Assembly (NCBI RefSeq): GCF_026250525.1
Contig: NZ_CP111043.1
Span: 4,539,001-4,603,000, forward strand
From: Chondrinema litorale
GTDB lineage: Bacteria; Bacteroidota; Bacteroidia; Cytophagales; Flammeovirgaceae
Length of the DNA: 64,000 nt
Reading direction: 5' to 3'
Part shown: piece by piece, positions 7,837 to 16,788 of the stretch
Position numbering within the stretch: the first letter of the stretch is position 1
How the letters are laid out: the number at the start of each line of letters is the position of its first letter
The notes under the pieces: generated by a model
What the model was told of the DNA's origin: nothing
Database searches by the model: none
The model's input: only the letters and a program-made list of their open reading frames with translations
Position numbers and translations under genes: made by a program

Positions 7837-9849
7837 GTGAGCAATACATCCATTCCACCAAAACACATAATAACCTACAATTCAAGCGAATTTTCTTCTA
7901 CTCAGTTAAGAGATTTTTACAAAGCATTGATAAAACCCAGATTGATAGAAGAGAAAATGTTGATTCTTTTACGACAGGGAAAAATCACAAAATGGTTTTC
8001 TGGTATAGGGCAAGAGGCTATTGCTGTTGGTAGTACGCTAGCAATGCAAATGGATGAGTATATTTTGCCAATGCATCGCAATTTGGGTGTTTTTACTTCC
8101 AGAAATTTGCCTTTACAGCGGTTATTTGGTCAATTTCAAGGTAAAGCGATTGGCTTTACTAAAGGTCGAGACCGATCATTTCACTTTGGCTCAAAAGAGC
8201 ATAAAATAGTTGGAATGATATCCCATCTAGGTCCTCAACTTTCGGTAGCAGATGGAATAGCACTGGCACATAAACTTTCAGAAGAAAAAAAAGCTGTGTT
8301 GGCTTATAGTGGAGATGGAGCGACATCAGAAGGAGAGTTTCATGAGGCTTTGAATGTTGCCGCAGTTTGGGAATTGCCAGTCATCTTTTTGGTTGAGAAT
8401 AATGGTTATGGTTTATCTACGCCTAACAAAGAGCAATATCGCTGTGAGTTTATTGCAGATAAAGGCAAAGGTTATGGCATGGAAACCATGCAGGTAGATG
8501 GGAATAACATACTCGAAGTTTTTAAGACGATTACTGAGGCGAGGAAGTATGCTATTAAGGAGCAAAAACCGATTTTGGTGGAAGCATTAACTTTTAGAAT
8601 GCGCGGCCATGAGGAAGCGTCTGGTACCAAGTATGTTCCCAAAGAACTCATGGATTATTGGGCAGAAAGAGACCCAGTAACTAATTACGAAAGCTATCTG
8701 CTGCAAAATGACATCATCTCTGAAGTAGAAATCAATCAACTTAAGAATGAGATTAAAGATGAAATCGAAAAGTCTTTACAAGTTGCCTATAACGAACCTC
8801 CTGTAAATTTTGATTATAAAACTGAGTTGGGTGATCTGTTTGCTGATTCGAATAATATTTCTACAAATCCCTCAACGAATACTACCCAAAACAAAAGATT
8901 AGTAGATGCTATTTCTGATGGTTTAAGGCAATCTATGGAGAAATATCCTAATCTGGTATTAATGGGTCAGGATATAGCGGAATATGGAGGAGTTTTTAAA
9001 ATTACTGAAGGTTTTTCAGAAACTTTTGGTAGAGATCGAGTTCGCAATACTCCACTTTGCGAATCTGCCATTGTGGGTACAGGTTTAGGCTTATCTATCA
9101 ATGGTTTTAAGGCAATGGTAGAAATGCAGTTTGCTGATTTTGTGACTTGTGGTTTCAATCAGATTGTAAACAATTTGGCTAAGCTCCATTACAGATGGGG
9201 GCAAAATGCCGATGTGGTAGTAAGAATGCCAACAGGAGCAGGAGTGAAGGCTGGCCCATTTCACTCTCAGTCTAACGAAAGCTGGTTTTTCCATACTCCC
9301 GGATTAAAGATTGTTTATCCATCAACACCTTATGCAGCGAAAGGCTTGCTAAACGCATCGATTGAAGACCCTAATCCGGTGATGTATTTTGAGCATAAAG
9401 CTTTGTATAGAAGTATTTCAGAAGACATTCCAGATGAATACTATACTTTGCCAATTGGTAAAGCCAGAATAGTTAAACCCGGCGAGGATGTTACTGTAAT
9501 CACTTATGGAATGGGAGTACATTGGGCTTTGGAAATTAGCAATTCGCTTCCGGAGATAAGCATAGAAATTATCGATTTGCAAACTCTTTTACCTTGGGAT
9601 AAAGAAACCGTGAAACAAAGTGTGCAGAAAACCAATAAGGTTTTGGTTTGTAATGAAGATACACTTACTGGCAGCATTGCCTCAGAAATAGCAGCTTGGA
9701 TATCAGAAAATTGTTTTGAGCATTTAGATGCACCTGTAATGCGAGAAGGCAGTCTAGATATGCCAGTTCCATTTGCAGCTAACCTCGAAGATGCTTTTCT
9801 TCCAAAACAAAGAATAAAAGAAAAGCTAGAAAAACTTTATGAATATTAA
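7837..9849 (+). CDS. 2-oxoacid dehydrogenase E1, fused alpha and beta subunits
   Basis: A 670-residue thiamine diphosphate enzyme that decarboxylates a 2-oxoacid and passes the acyl group to the lipoyl domain of an E2. Residues 25-330 are the alpha part with the TPP motif running from GDG at 159-161 to NN at 188-189. Residues 352-670 are the beta part (transketolase-type pyrimidine-binding domain, then the C-terminal domain). A Ser/Thr/Asn-rich linker joins them. Bacteroidota often carry this fusion, usually annotated as branched-chain (2-oxoisovalerate) or pyruvate dehydrogenase E1; I cannot decide between them. The start is GTG, because an in-frame stop 18 bases upstream (7819-7821) excludes a longer form. 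No E2 or E3 gene is in the window. Confidence 0.9.
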   Translation: MSNTSIPPKHIITYNSSEFSSTQLRDFYKALIKPRLIEEKMLILLRQGKITKWFSGIGQEAIAVGSTLAMQMDEYILPMHRNLGVFTSRNLPLQRLFGQFQGKAIGFTKGRDRSFHFGSKEHKIVGMISHLGPQLSVADGIALAHKLSEEKKAVLAYSGDGATSEGEFHEALNVAAVWELPVIFLVENNGYGLSTPNKEQYRCEFIADKGKGYGMETMQVDGNNILEVFKTITEARKYAIKEQKPILVEALTFRMRGHEEASGTKYVPKELMDYWAERDPVTNYESYLLQNDIISEVEINQLKNEIKDEIEKSLQVAYNEPPVNFDYKTELGDLFADSNNISTNPSTNTTQNKRLVDAISDGLRQSMEKYPNLVLMGQDIAEYGGVFKITEGFSETFGRDRVRNTPLCESAIVGTGLGLSINGFKAMVEMQFADFVTCGFNQIVNNLAKLHYRWGQNADVVVRMPTGAGVKAGPFHSQSNESWFFHTPGLKIVYPSTPYAAKGLLNASIEDPNPVMYFEHKALYRSISEDIPDEYYTLPIGKARIVKPGEDVTVITYGMGVHWALEISNSLPEISIEIIDLQTLLPWDKETVKQSVQKTNKVLVCNEDTLTGSIASEIAAWISENCFEHLDAPVMREGSLDMPVPFAANLEDAFLPKQRIKEKLEKLYEY

Positions 9850-9906
9850 TTTTGCACCAAGCTTAAGAAATAAGAAAACAATAAACACTTGCGAGAAGAG
9901 GAAAAA

Positions 9907-10815
9907 ATGGAAAAAGAAACAGTTATAAATTGGTTTCAGCAATTGCAGGATAATATCTGTACTGCTTTGGAAAATGCTGATGGGAAAGCAACATTTCAGG
10001 AAGACAAATGGGAAAGAGAAGGCGGCGGAGGTGGTCATTCAAGAGTAATTGACGGCGGTAATGTAATCGAAAAAGGCGGCGTAAACTTTTCTGCTGTTTA
10101 CGGTAAAACTCCTGAAAAGATAAGCAAAAAACTAAATGTGCCAGAAGGTAACTTTTTAGCAACTGGCGTTTCGATAGTACTTCATCCTGAAAACCCTTTA
10201 GTGCCGATTATCCATATGAATGTGCGCTATTTTGAAATGGAGGGAAATAATGGTGAAAAGACAAATTGGTTTGGTGGAGGAATTGATCTTACTCCGCATT
10301 ATGTCGTGGATGAAGATGCTAAATATTTTCATACTCAGTTAAAAAATGCTTGCGATAAGCACGATGCTGAATATTATCCGAAGTTTAAACACTGGGCAGA
10401 TGAGTATTTCTACATCAAACATAGAAAAGAAACTCGTGGAATAGGCGGCATCTTTTTCGATAGACTCACTGCAGACGAAAACCATTCTATCGAAGATCGC
10501 TTTGCTTTTGTTCAAGATGTAGGTAATACTTTTGCCCCGATTTATACCTACTTTATGAATAAAAATAAAGTGTTGCCTTTTACCGATCAGCATAAAAACT
10601 GGCAAATGTTAAGGCGAGGTAGATATGTTGAATTTAATCTGGTTTGGGACAAAGGAACCAAGTTTGGTCTCGATACAGATGGAAGAACTGAATCAATCTT
10701 GATGAGTTTACCACCAGTTGCCAATTGGAAATACAACCACCAACCAGAAACTGGCAGTGAAGAAAGAGCGACACTTGAGAAGCTCAAAAAAGGAGTGGAC
10801 TGGCTAAATGTTTAA
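9907..10815 (+). CDS. hemF: Oxygen-dependent coproporphyrinogen III oxidase
   Basis: HemF carries out the aerobic oxidative decarboxylation of coproporphyrinogen III to protoporphyrinogen IX, a late heme step in the cytosol. The 302-residue product matches the family length (about 300). Signature stretches are REGGGGGHSRV, the MNVRYFE and WFGGGIDLTPHYV region, the KETRGIGGIFFD motif, and the C-terminal RRGRYVEFNLVWDKGTKFGL. I choose the ATG at 9907: it sits behind a purine-rich GAAGAGG stretch and gives the family start, whereas a TTG at 9889 would add six charged residues. It follows the E1 gene by 57 bases. Other heme genes (hemA, hemH) are 31 kb away in the same window. Confidence 0.95.
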   Translation: MEKETVINWFQQLQDNICTALENADGKATFQEDKWEREGGGGGHSRVIDGGNVIEKGGVNFSAVYGKTPEKISKKLNVPEGNFLATGVSIVLHPENPLVPIIHMNVRYFEMEGNNGEKTNWFGGGIDLTPHYVVDEDAKYFHTQLKNACDKHDAEYYPKFKHWADEYFYIKHRKETRGIGGIFFDRLTADENHSIEDRFAFVQDVGNTFAPIYTYFMNKNKVLPFTDQHKNWQMLRRGRYVEFNLVWDKGTKFGLDTDGRTESILMSLPPVANWKYNHQPETGSEERATLEKLKKGVDWLNV

Positions 10816-10835
10816 TAAAAAATTAGATAAAAATA

Positions 10836-10873
10836 AAAACCCGATTCTGGATTAACCAAAGTCGGGTTTTTTA
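10836..10873. terminator. Bidirectional terminator between hemF and dcd
   Basis: Stem AAAACCCGA (10836-10844) pairs with TCGGGTTTT (10862-10870), with a T run on the + side and an A run on the left that serves the minus strand. It separates convergent hemF and dcd. Confidence 0.8.
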
Positions 10874-10897
10874 TAATTTCTTCTTTAAAGAAGCTTA

Positions 10898-11434
10898 TTA
10901 AAATTCGTTTTTCCACATCATAGATTCAACCGGTTTTACTGTGCGGTTGTTGTATTTTGCGCTTCTCTTAATGTTGTAGTAATTCTGTATATCGCCATCT
11001 ACTTTAAAGTAAATAAGCTGCCCAACTGGCATATTAAAATAAACTTTTACTGGCTGAGTAACAGAAATTTCTAACGTCCAAGTATTGCAAAATCCAACAT
11101 CTCCTTTACCAGCAGTTGCGTGAATATCTATTCCTAACCTACCCACACTAGATTTACCTTCAAGAAAAGGAACATGAGCCATAGTTTCTGTGTATTCTTT
11201 GGTTACACCCAAATACAATTTATTTGGCTGTAATACAAAACCCTCATCAGGAATATCAAAGACATCAATTTCATTATGTTTCTTCGCATCGAGAACCTCG
11301 TCTTTGTAAACTGCAAGGTATTTTCCCAAATGTACATCGTAAGAGTTAGTTCCTAAACATTTTGGGTCGAATGGTTCAATAAGGATATTGTTTTTTTTAA
11401 TCTCCTCGAGGATTTGTTTGTCAGATAAGATCAT
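10898..11434 (-). CDS. dcd: dCTP deaminase
   Basis: A 178-residue trimeric-dUTPase-fold enzyme that deaminates dCTP to dUTP for thymidylate synthesis. The active-site segment EGKSSVGRLGI (residues 92-102, with S95 and R99) and the catalytic glutamate E122 in the TWTLEIS strand are in place, followed by MPVGQLIYF and the C-terminal Tyr/Arg segment KYNNRTVKP that closes over the nucleotide. The length and the start MILSDKQI fit the family. It could in principle be a bifunctional dCTP deaminase/dUTPase, which sequence alone does not settle. yebC lies upstream on the same strand, 164 bases away. Confidence 0.93.
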   Translation of the reverse strand: MILSDKQILEEIKKNNILIEPFDPKCLGTNSYDVHLGKYLAVYKDEVLDAKKHNEIDVFDIPDEGFVLQPNKLYLGVTKEYTETMAHVPFLEGKSSVGRLGIDIHATAGKGDVGFCNTWTLEISVTQPVKVYFNMPVGQLIYFKVDGDIQNYYNIKRSAKYNNRTVKPVESMMWKNEF

Positions 11435-11597
11435 GCTATTGTTTTGTAACCTGTGCCTTTTATTTAAAGGTACTTGAATTTAATTAAATGGTTGAAATTC
11501 CTGAAAGATGATTTTCTTTTTTTAAAAGAATTTTCAATTAATTCATATTGAAATACACCGTCTTTCAGTAGATTGAAGTTTATTGTTTTAGAAAGTA

Positions 11598-12341
11598 TTA
11601 CAGTAAATCCATTTGTTCTTCTGTAATTTCCATATTATGGAATACTTTCTGAACATCATCATCATCTTCGAGAGAATCAATTGCCTTCATTACTTTCTGG
11701 AAAGCTTCATTATCTAGCGTTACTGAAGTAGTTGGTATACGCTGTAACTCAGCAGTCTCAGGTTCTATATTCATACTTTCGAGCTTGTTCTGTAAATTAC
11801 CAAACTCTTCCATTGCGCAGTATACAGTTACTCTTTCTTCTTCAATTTCTAAATCGTCTGCACCGCCATCAATCATCTCTAATTCCAATTCTTCGATATC
11901 CATACCTTCTGGAATAGGAAAATTGAATACACCTTTTCTATCGAAAAGAAATTCTACAGAACCATTTTTTCCTAAGCTACCACCGTTTTTAGTGAAGATG
12001 GCACGCACGTTTGATACAGTACGGTTAATATTATCAGTAGAGCATTCTACAAATACTGCAACACCATTAGAAGCATAGCCTTCGTAGGTAAGTTCTTCGT
12101 AATTAGCAGCATCACTTCCTTGTCCTTTATTTACGGCTCTCTCAATGGTATCTTTAGGCATATTCTGCCCTTTGGCATTTTGGATAGCTAGCCTTAAACG
12201 AGGGTTGGTATCCACATCTGGACCACCTTCTTTAGAAGCAACAGTAATCTCTTTAATGAGTTTTGTAAATATCTTTCCTCTTTTTGCGTCCTGAGCTCCT
12301 TTTCTATGTTTAATATTTGCCCATTTACTATGTCCTGCCAT
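11598..12341 (-). CDS. yebC: YebC/PmpR/TACO1 family protein
   Basis: A 247-residue three-domain protein starting MAGHSKWANIKHRKGAQDAKRGK, the invariant family N-terminus, with NPRLRLAIQNAKGQNMPKDTIERA and the ESMNIEPE-type C-terminal domain. Family members bind DNA as transcription regulators or act in translation through the ribosome, helping with difficult proline stretches; both roles have been reported. It is cytoplasmic and of the expected length (240-250). It stands alone, with 234 bases before the small membrane protein gene upstream. Confidence 0.94.
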   Translation of the reverse strand: MAGHSKWANIKHRKGAQDAKRGKIFTKLIKEITVASKEGGPDVDTNPRLRLAIQNAKGQNMPKDTIERAVNKGQGSDAANYEELTYEGYASNGVAVFVECSTDNINRTVSNVRAIFTKNGGSLGKNGSVEFLFDRKGVFNFPIPEGMDIEELELEMIDGGADDLEIEEERVTVYCAMEEFGNLQNKLESMNIEPETAELQRIPTTSVTLDNEAFQKVMKAIDSLEDDDDVQKVFHNMEITEEQMDLL

Positions 12342-12575
12342 ATTTCTATTGTTTTTTGGCTTTGTATTTTAAATATGCGCTTTTAAGTAATCTGCGAAAA
12401 TAACTGAATTTACGTTTTATGCCATAGATTTTTATCGCTTCCGCATATTATTTTGAAGCTTGTTAACGCCAACAACCTTTTTATAATGGTTTTGTTAAGA
12501 AGTTGCAATTACTTTAGCAAATAAATAATAATATCTACGAATTATTAAATGGAATGACAATCTGAGTTTAAAAAA

Positions 12576-12872
12576 TCATTTTTGCTTGGGAAATTCTACT
12601 TTCGGTGATGGCGATGTTTGACCTGAATTTTTTGTAGAGTTTACTACTTTAAAAATCCAGATAAAAATTAAAACGATTATCGCTAGTATTAGTAAAGGTA
12701 TGTATTTGTTTAATCTTTGCAGAAAATTAGGCTGCATTTTTCTGTGACCTGTACGACGATATTGCTGAAGAACCCTGTTAAAGTTCTTGTGCTTATTTAT
12801 CTCCTGGTCTGTCGGGACCGGTTTATTTACATTGATTTTATATCTGTTTTCCTTCTCCATTACAATATTCAT
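12576..12872 (-). CDS. Small single-span membrane protein encoded with an ECF sigma factor
   Basis: I do not recognise the family. The 98-residue protein has a basic, polar N-terminal half (about 1-55; for example QQYRRTGHRK), one strong membrane segment at about 57-77, and a short Ser/Pro/Lys tail. By the positive-inside rule the N-terminus should be cytoplasmic. Its ATG at 12872 overlaps the TAA of the sigma factor gene as TAATG, so the two are translationally coupled. A second ATG four codons in is also possible. Position and topology suggest a membrane partner or anti-sigma-like regulator, but there is no known anti-sigma domain, so this is inference. Confidence 0.72.
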   Translation of the reverse strand: MNIVMEKENRYKINVNKPVPTDQEINKHKNFNRVLQQYRRTGHRKMQPNFLQRLNKYIPLLILAIIVLIFIWIFKVVNSTKNSGQTSPSPKVEFPKQK

Positions 12873-13522
12873 TATAAAATCGTTACAGGTATTGTTTGCA
12901 GCACCTCATTTAAAAATAACATAAAAAGCATGATAGAAAAAATATCATGCTGCTCTGGCGGCTCCATGCCTTTTGCAATTTTCTTTAGTTTTTCAATTAT
13001 CCTGTACGTTTTAACTTTGGCATTGTTTTCAGTAATGTCAAGAATATAGGCTACTTCTTTAAATGCTTTTTCTTCAAAAAAGCGCAATTCCAGTATCTGC
13101 AACTCACTTTCGTCAAGCATATTAAGCAGTTGTACAAGCAAAGGTGTTTGCTCTTTTTGCTTAATATCTTGTCTGTCTTCGAGCTCCGAAAATATCTTAT
13201 TTACATAAAAATCGTCGATGCTGATTACTCGCTGATTTTTTGAGTTTCTAAAATACTGGTTCACCTGATTGGTGGCGATTTTATATAACCAAGACGAAAA
13301 TGGAAACCCCTTAAACTGGTATTTCGGTAGGTGTGTCATTGCTTTAAGAAACACCTGAGAGGCTAAATCAGAAGATATTGAAAGATTATCTATTCTTTTG
13401 TTGATATAGATAAATATTTCCTTGTAATACTTCTCATATAGCAAACCAAATGCTTCAGGGTTGTTTTTTGCCTGGTTTATGATAGCGAGTTCTTCTTGTA
13501 AATCTGTCTGCTGACTTCCCAA
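12872..13522 (-). CDS. ECF RNA polymerase sigma factor with a hydrophobic C-terminal tail
   Basis: A sigma-70 family ECF factor of 216 residues. Region 2 (about 20-95) contains the typical LYEKYYKEIF...FSSWLYKIATNQVNQYFR segment. Region 4 (about 130-190) contains LNMLDESELQILELRFFEEKAFKEVAYIL and a helix-turn-helix (TENNAKVKTYRIIEKLKK). Ordinary ECF factors end here, but this one goes on with PPEQHD and about 23 hydrophobic residues (194-216) that could insert into or lie on the membrane. The next gene, starting in the stop codon, encodes a single-span membrane protein. The sigma factor is expected to redirect RNA polymerase to a specific regulon; the signal is unknown. Confidence 0.9.
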   Translation of the reverse strand: MGSQQTDLQEELAIINQAKNNPEAFGLLYEKYYKEIFIYINKRIDNLSISSDLASQVFLKAMTHLPKYQFKGFPFSSWLYKIATNQVNQYFRNSKNQRVISIDDFYVNKIFSELEDRQDIKQKEQTPLLVQLLNMLDESELQILELRFFEEKAFKEVAYILDITENNAKVKTYRIIEKLKKIAKGMEPPEQHDIFSIMLFMLFLNEVLQTIPVTIL

Positions 13523-13723
13523 TATCGTAAAGTTTTTCTCTGGAAATCAATTGTTATCTATTCTCTATAATCCAAAACTGCTAAATAAATACAGGTTTTT
13601 GATAAAAAAATTTATAATTCTTTTCAGTATTCCTTTTTTTGCCGAAATAAGCTTCTCAATTGAACCTGTTTTAATTTGTAAATAACAGTAGAGAGGAAAA
13701 AAGCCATCATTGAATGTAAGTGA

Positions 13724-14836
13724 ATGATTCATCAGATATTAAGTATTGTACCTTTTCCATTATTCCCATTGGCTTCTGGTGGGCAAAAAAAGACATATGG
13801 TTTGTTAGCTGCTTTGGCTAAGCAAAACAAGATTAATGTGGTAACCCCAGAAGGAGAAACTCCCAAAATGGAAACTAAGCCACATTTATTCAATGTCTTA
13901 GGAGATATTTTACCCGCATCATTTCTTAGGTATATTCATCCAGAGCCATTAGATAAATTAATTAAACTAGCTAGTACGTCTGATGTAATTACTGTAGAAC
14001 AGCCATTTTATGGATTAATGGCAAATGTGATAGCCAGTAATGCTAAAAAGAAATTTGTAATTCACGCACATAATATCGAGCATCTTAGGTTTAAATCTCT
14101 CCATAAAAGCTGGTGGGCTATACTTAAACTTTACGAAGCTTGGGTTTTTAAAAAAGCGGCTGCGGTTTTTTTTATTACTGAACAAGATAGAGCCGAAGCC
14201 ATTTCCATCTACAAACTAAGTCCAACTAAATGCTTTGTTTCTCCTTATGGGGTGTATTTACCAGAGAGTAAATTAAACATCGATTCAATTTTTGAGGCCT
14301 ATCAAATCTCTAAAACGCATAAAGTTTTCTTGTTTTTTGGTGTGTTGAGTTACGAACCTAACCAACAGGCTTTGCAAAATATTATAGACAATGTGTTACC
14401 GCAGCTCAATCAAACAAATTTAGATTTCACCATACTTGTTTGTGGTAAAGGTTTGCCAGCTAATATGAAGCTACATTTTGAAAAGAATGGCAATTTAAAA
14501 TATGCAGGCTTTGTTGAAGACATAGATGCTGTAATTGAGCAATGCGATTTAGTTCTAAATCCAGTGCTTACTGGTGGAGGAGTTAAAACAAAAGTGCTTG
14601 AAGCTATTGCGATGAATAAAACTGTGGTTTCAACCAAAACCGGTGCAGTAGGTATTGATAAAACTGTTTGTGCAGAGAAGCTGCTGATAACTGATGACGA
14701 TAACTGGCAAGCATTTACAAATTTATGTTTGCAGGCGGTTGAATCTAAAAAAGATACGCCAGAGAAGTTCTATAAAACTTACTCATGGGATGCCATTGCA
14801 GAAAAATATATGAAAGATTTAAAGACGGTTGTGTGA
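13724..14836 (+). CDS. Glycosyltransferase family 4-type protein
   Basis: A 370-residue GT-B fold glycosyltransferase. The N-terminal domain opens with ILSIVPFPLFPLASGGQKKTY (a donor/acceptor loop with GG), and HAHNIEHLRF is typical of the family. The C-terminal domain carries FFGVLSYEPNQQAL, the KYAGFVEDI segment and NPVLTGGGVKTKVLEAIAMNKTVVST, the nucleotide-sugar binding motif with its glutamate. There is no signal peptide or membrane segment. It probably adds a sugar to a surface polysaccharide, lipid or glycan, but no polysaccharide cluster surrounds it, so the substrate is unknown. It ends two bases before the stop of a convergent lipoprotein gene. Confidence 0.88.
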   Translation: MIHQILSIVPFPLFPLASGGQKKTYGLLAALAKQNKINVVTPEGETPKMETKPHLFNVLGDILPASFLRYIHPEPLDKLIKLASTSDVITVEQPFYGLMANVIASNAKKKFVIHAHNIEHLRFKSLHKSWWAILKLYEAWVFKKAAAVFFITEQDRAEAISIYKLSPTKCFVSPYGVYLPESKLNIDSIFEAYQISKTHKVFLFFGVLSYEPNQQALQNIIDNVLPQLNQTNLDFTILVCGKGLPANMKLHFEKNGNLKYAGFVEDIDAVIEQCDLVLNPVLTGGGVKTKVLEAIAMNKTVVSTKTGAVGIDKTVCAEKLLITDDDNWQAFTNLCLQAVESKKDTPEKFYKTYSWDAIAEKYMKDLKTVV

Positions 14837-14838
14837 AA

Positions 14839-16044
14839 TTACCTCCATTTCTGCAATGTCAACTCAGTCTTGAAAGTGGAGTCATTTATATAAAGTTCTT
14901 CTTCTTTAAGCATCAGAAATCCATCGTTGTTAGATTCTTGTATGTAGAAACTACCACCGGGAATGCTATAATCTTTAATTAAAAAGTTCTCCTGCTCATT
15001 ATTACTATAGATATAAATTACCTTTCCATTGGGGTGCAATGTCCAGTTGCCCTTTAACAAAAGCTTATCTCTTTTATATATCTGGAAAGTTTCATCTTGA
15101 AAAGAATATCTGAGTTGCTCGTTTTGTAAATCTGAAGCTTCTATTACAGAATCGTGATGCACCTTTTTAGCGTTTTGAATTTTAAGAAGATTTAATACTT
15201 CATAATATTCATCTTCTATCACTGCTGATTCATTTACATACCAATCTTTAGATCTTAGTTTTAGCAGTTTATTATTCCAGTCGTCTAGGTTATAGACTAT
15301 TCTTTTGAATGAAATTTCTCTTTTATCATTTTGGCTCCATGTTACTGTATTGATGCGCTCATCTGAAAGTTGAGAAAGATAAAAGGTGTTATAACTAGTT
15401 CCGGTTAATTCATCAATGGTAATTACAAATGTATCGCCCACTTTAGAGAGGTTCCAATAATGCGAGCTTGAATTTTGATATCTATTATTCCTATAGCTTT
15501 GTACTAAACAAGTATAACCTAATCGGTTATCGCCACTCCAACCAGTATCGGCTCTTTTGTTATAAAAAAATTCTATTTCGTAGCGAAAGCTATCGACCTC
15601 AAACTCCCAGTAATTACTAAGCAGGAAAAACTTTAATTCGGCAGCAGTGCTTTCTACTTTGTAATTAGGTAAAGGAAAGTATTTCGCATAGAAGGTACTG
15701 TTCTCATCTTTTAAAGCATGATACTTTAATATAAGACTGTCTTTCTCCAATTTTAAAATTTCATACTTTTTCTCAGTTTCATCATCTTCTGGTAATGTGA
15801 AAATATTTTCATTTAGAGATGAAGTTTTCATCCTTTCATCATAGTCACCAAACACATTATGGAAGTTAAGGTAATTGTCTTTCTCAAAAGAAATGATAGA
15901 ATGAGTAACACCTACACTTTTTAAGCTGCCTTGAACACTATCTTCTTCTACATAAACTGGTAGCCAAGTTTGATAAAGAAAATGCTTTTTGGAACAAGCA
16001 AGACAGATTACTAGAAATAGAAAGAATAATGATTTTCTTAGCAT
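14839..16044 (-). CDS. Predicted lipoprotein of unknown function (401 aa)
   Basis: I do not recognise this protein. It has a lipoprotein leader (MLRKSLFFLFLVICLACSKK) with the lipobox LAC and C17 as the lipid site. The mature part is rich in aromatic and acidic residues and appears to be beta-stranded. Repeated phrases such as LILKYH and LLLKGNWTLHPNGKVIYIYSN resemble lipocalin-like or META-type strands (KGNWTL is a pattern of small-molecule-binding beta barrels), but this is only a hint. It lies 12 bases downstream of another lipoprotein gene on the same strand, so the two probably form an operon with related functions in the envelope. Confidence 0.75.
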   Translation of the reverse strand: MLRKSLFFLFLVICLACSKKHFLYQTWLPVYVEEDSVQGSLKSVGVTHSIISFEKDNYLNFHNVFGDYDERMKTSSLNENIFTLPEDDETEKKYEILKLEKDSLILKYHALKDENSTFYAKYFPLPNYKVESTAAELKFFLLSNYWEFEVDSFRYEIEFFYNKRADTGWSGDNRLGYTCLVQSYRNNRYQNSSSHYWNLSKVGDTFVITIDELTGTSYNTFYLSQLSDERINTVTWSQNDKREISFKRIVYNLDDWNNKLLKLRSKDWYVNESAVIEDEYYEVLNLLKIQNAKKVHHDSVIEASDLQNEQLRYSFQDETFQIYKRDKLLLKGNWTLHPNGKVIYIYSNNEQENFLIKDYSIPGGSFYIQESNNDGFLMLKEEELYINDSTFKTELTLQKWR

Positions 16045-16056
16045 TAGAAGTTTCGA

Positions 16057-16638
16057 TTATTTGATCTCACCTTCAACACGATTAATTCCATCTAATTGAA
16101 AAATGTAATCTCGTGTTATTTCATCTCTAAATTCTAATAATGCTTTAAAATTAGATTCTTCGTCAATTAAAAATTGTCTTATAGACTCAGTATTAGGGTC
16201 AAGTGTAATAGTTGCATTGATACTTGTGGAAATTGTATCGAGACGGGCGAGGAGTAAACTATCGTCTCCAGTTTGGTTATAGATATATAACTGTACCGAT
16301 CTTAGAAAGCGCCAATTAGCAGTAGAAAGCGATTCGTCATCCGAAAAGTTGATAATAGTTAAATAGACTTCTTCAGGAATGACTTTTTCAATATCTCTTT
16401 GCGCTAAATTAAAAGTATCTAGTTTAAGCAATAGGTTGTCATATCTTAATGTATCTGTGTCTGAGTACCAAAGCTCAGTACCTTCAATCACTTCAATTCC
16501 TTCAGAATTAGAAGTTAAAAAAAAAGCTGCTTGTAAGTCTGAGGTAAAATCAATCTTGTCTAAATCGTGACTGCTACAGGCGAAAAAAAGTAGAAGTGTT
16601 GTAATAATTAAGAATCCGTATTTTAATATTTGCTTCAT
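16057..16638 (-). CDS. Predicted lipoprotein of unknown function (193 aa)
   Basis: Not recognised. The leader MKQILKYGFLIITTLLLFFACSS gives a lipobox ending at C21. The mature protein is acidic with a Ser/Thr/Asp-rich middle that could form immunoglobulin-like strands, for example a run of ITLDPNT and VYLTIINFSDD. It has no catalytic motif I can see. It is the first gene of a two-gene lipoprotein operon (next gene 12 bases on) and is divergent from the penicillin acylase gene across 150 bases. Confidence 0.75.
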   Translation of the reverse strand: MKQILKYGFLIITTLLLFFACSSHDLDKIDFTSDLQAAFFLTSNSEGIEVIEGTELWYSDTDTLRYDNLLLKLDTFNLAQRDIEKVIPEEVYLTIINFSDDESLSTANWRFLRSVQLYIYNQTGDDSLLLARLDTISTSINATITLDPNTESIRQFLIDEESNFKALLEFRDEITRDYIFQLDGINRVEGEIK

Positions 16639-16788
16639 CAGGTTGAATCTTATTAAAATCTAATGTTAAGTCTTGAAAAAAAAATCCTTTCGGCAAAAGA
16701 AACAAAATTTGTATTAATTAATTTTCAATCGGAAAATAAACAGATATTTATTATCTAAGCAAAACAAACATTAATAGGGATACACTCC

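Noticed and set aside
11732..12078. Open frames on the + strand inside yebC
   Set aside because: They are antisense shadows of a well-conserved gene with no leader, motif or start context of their own.
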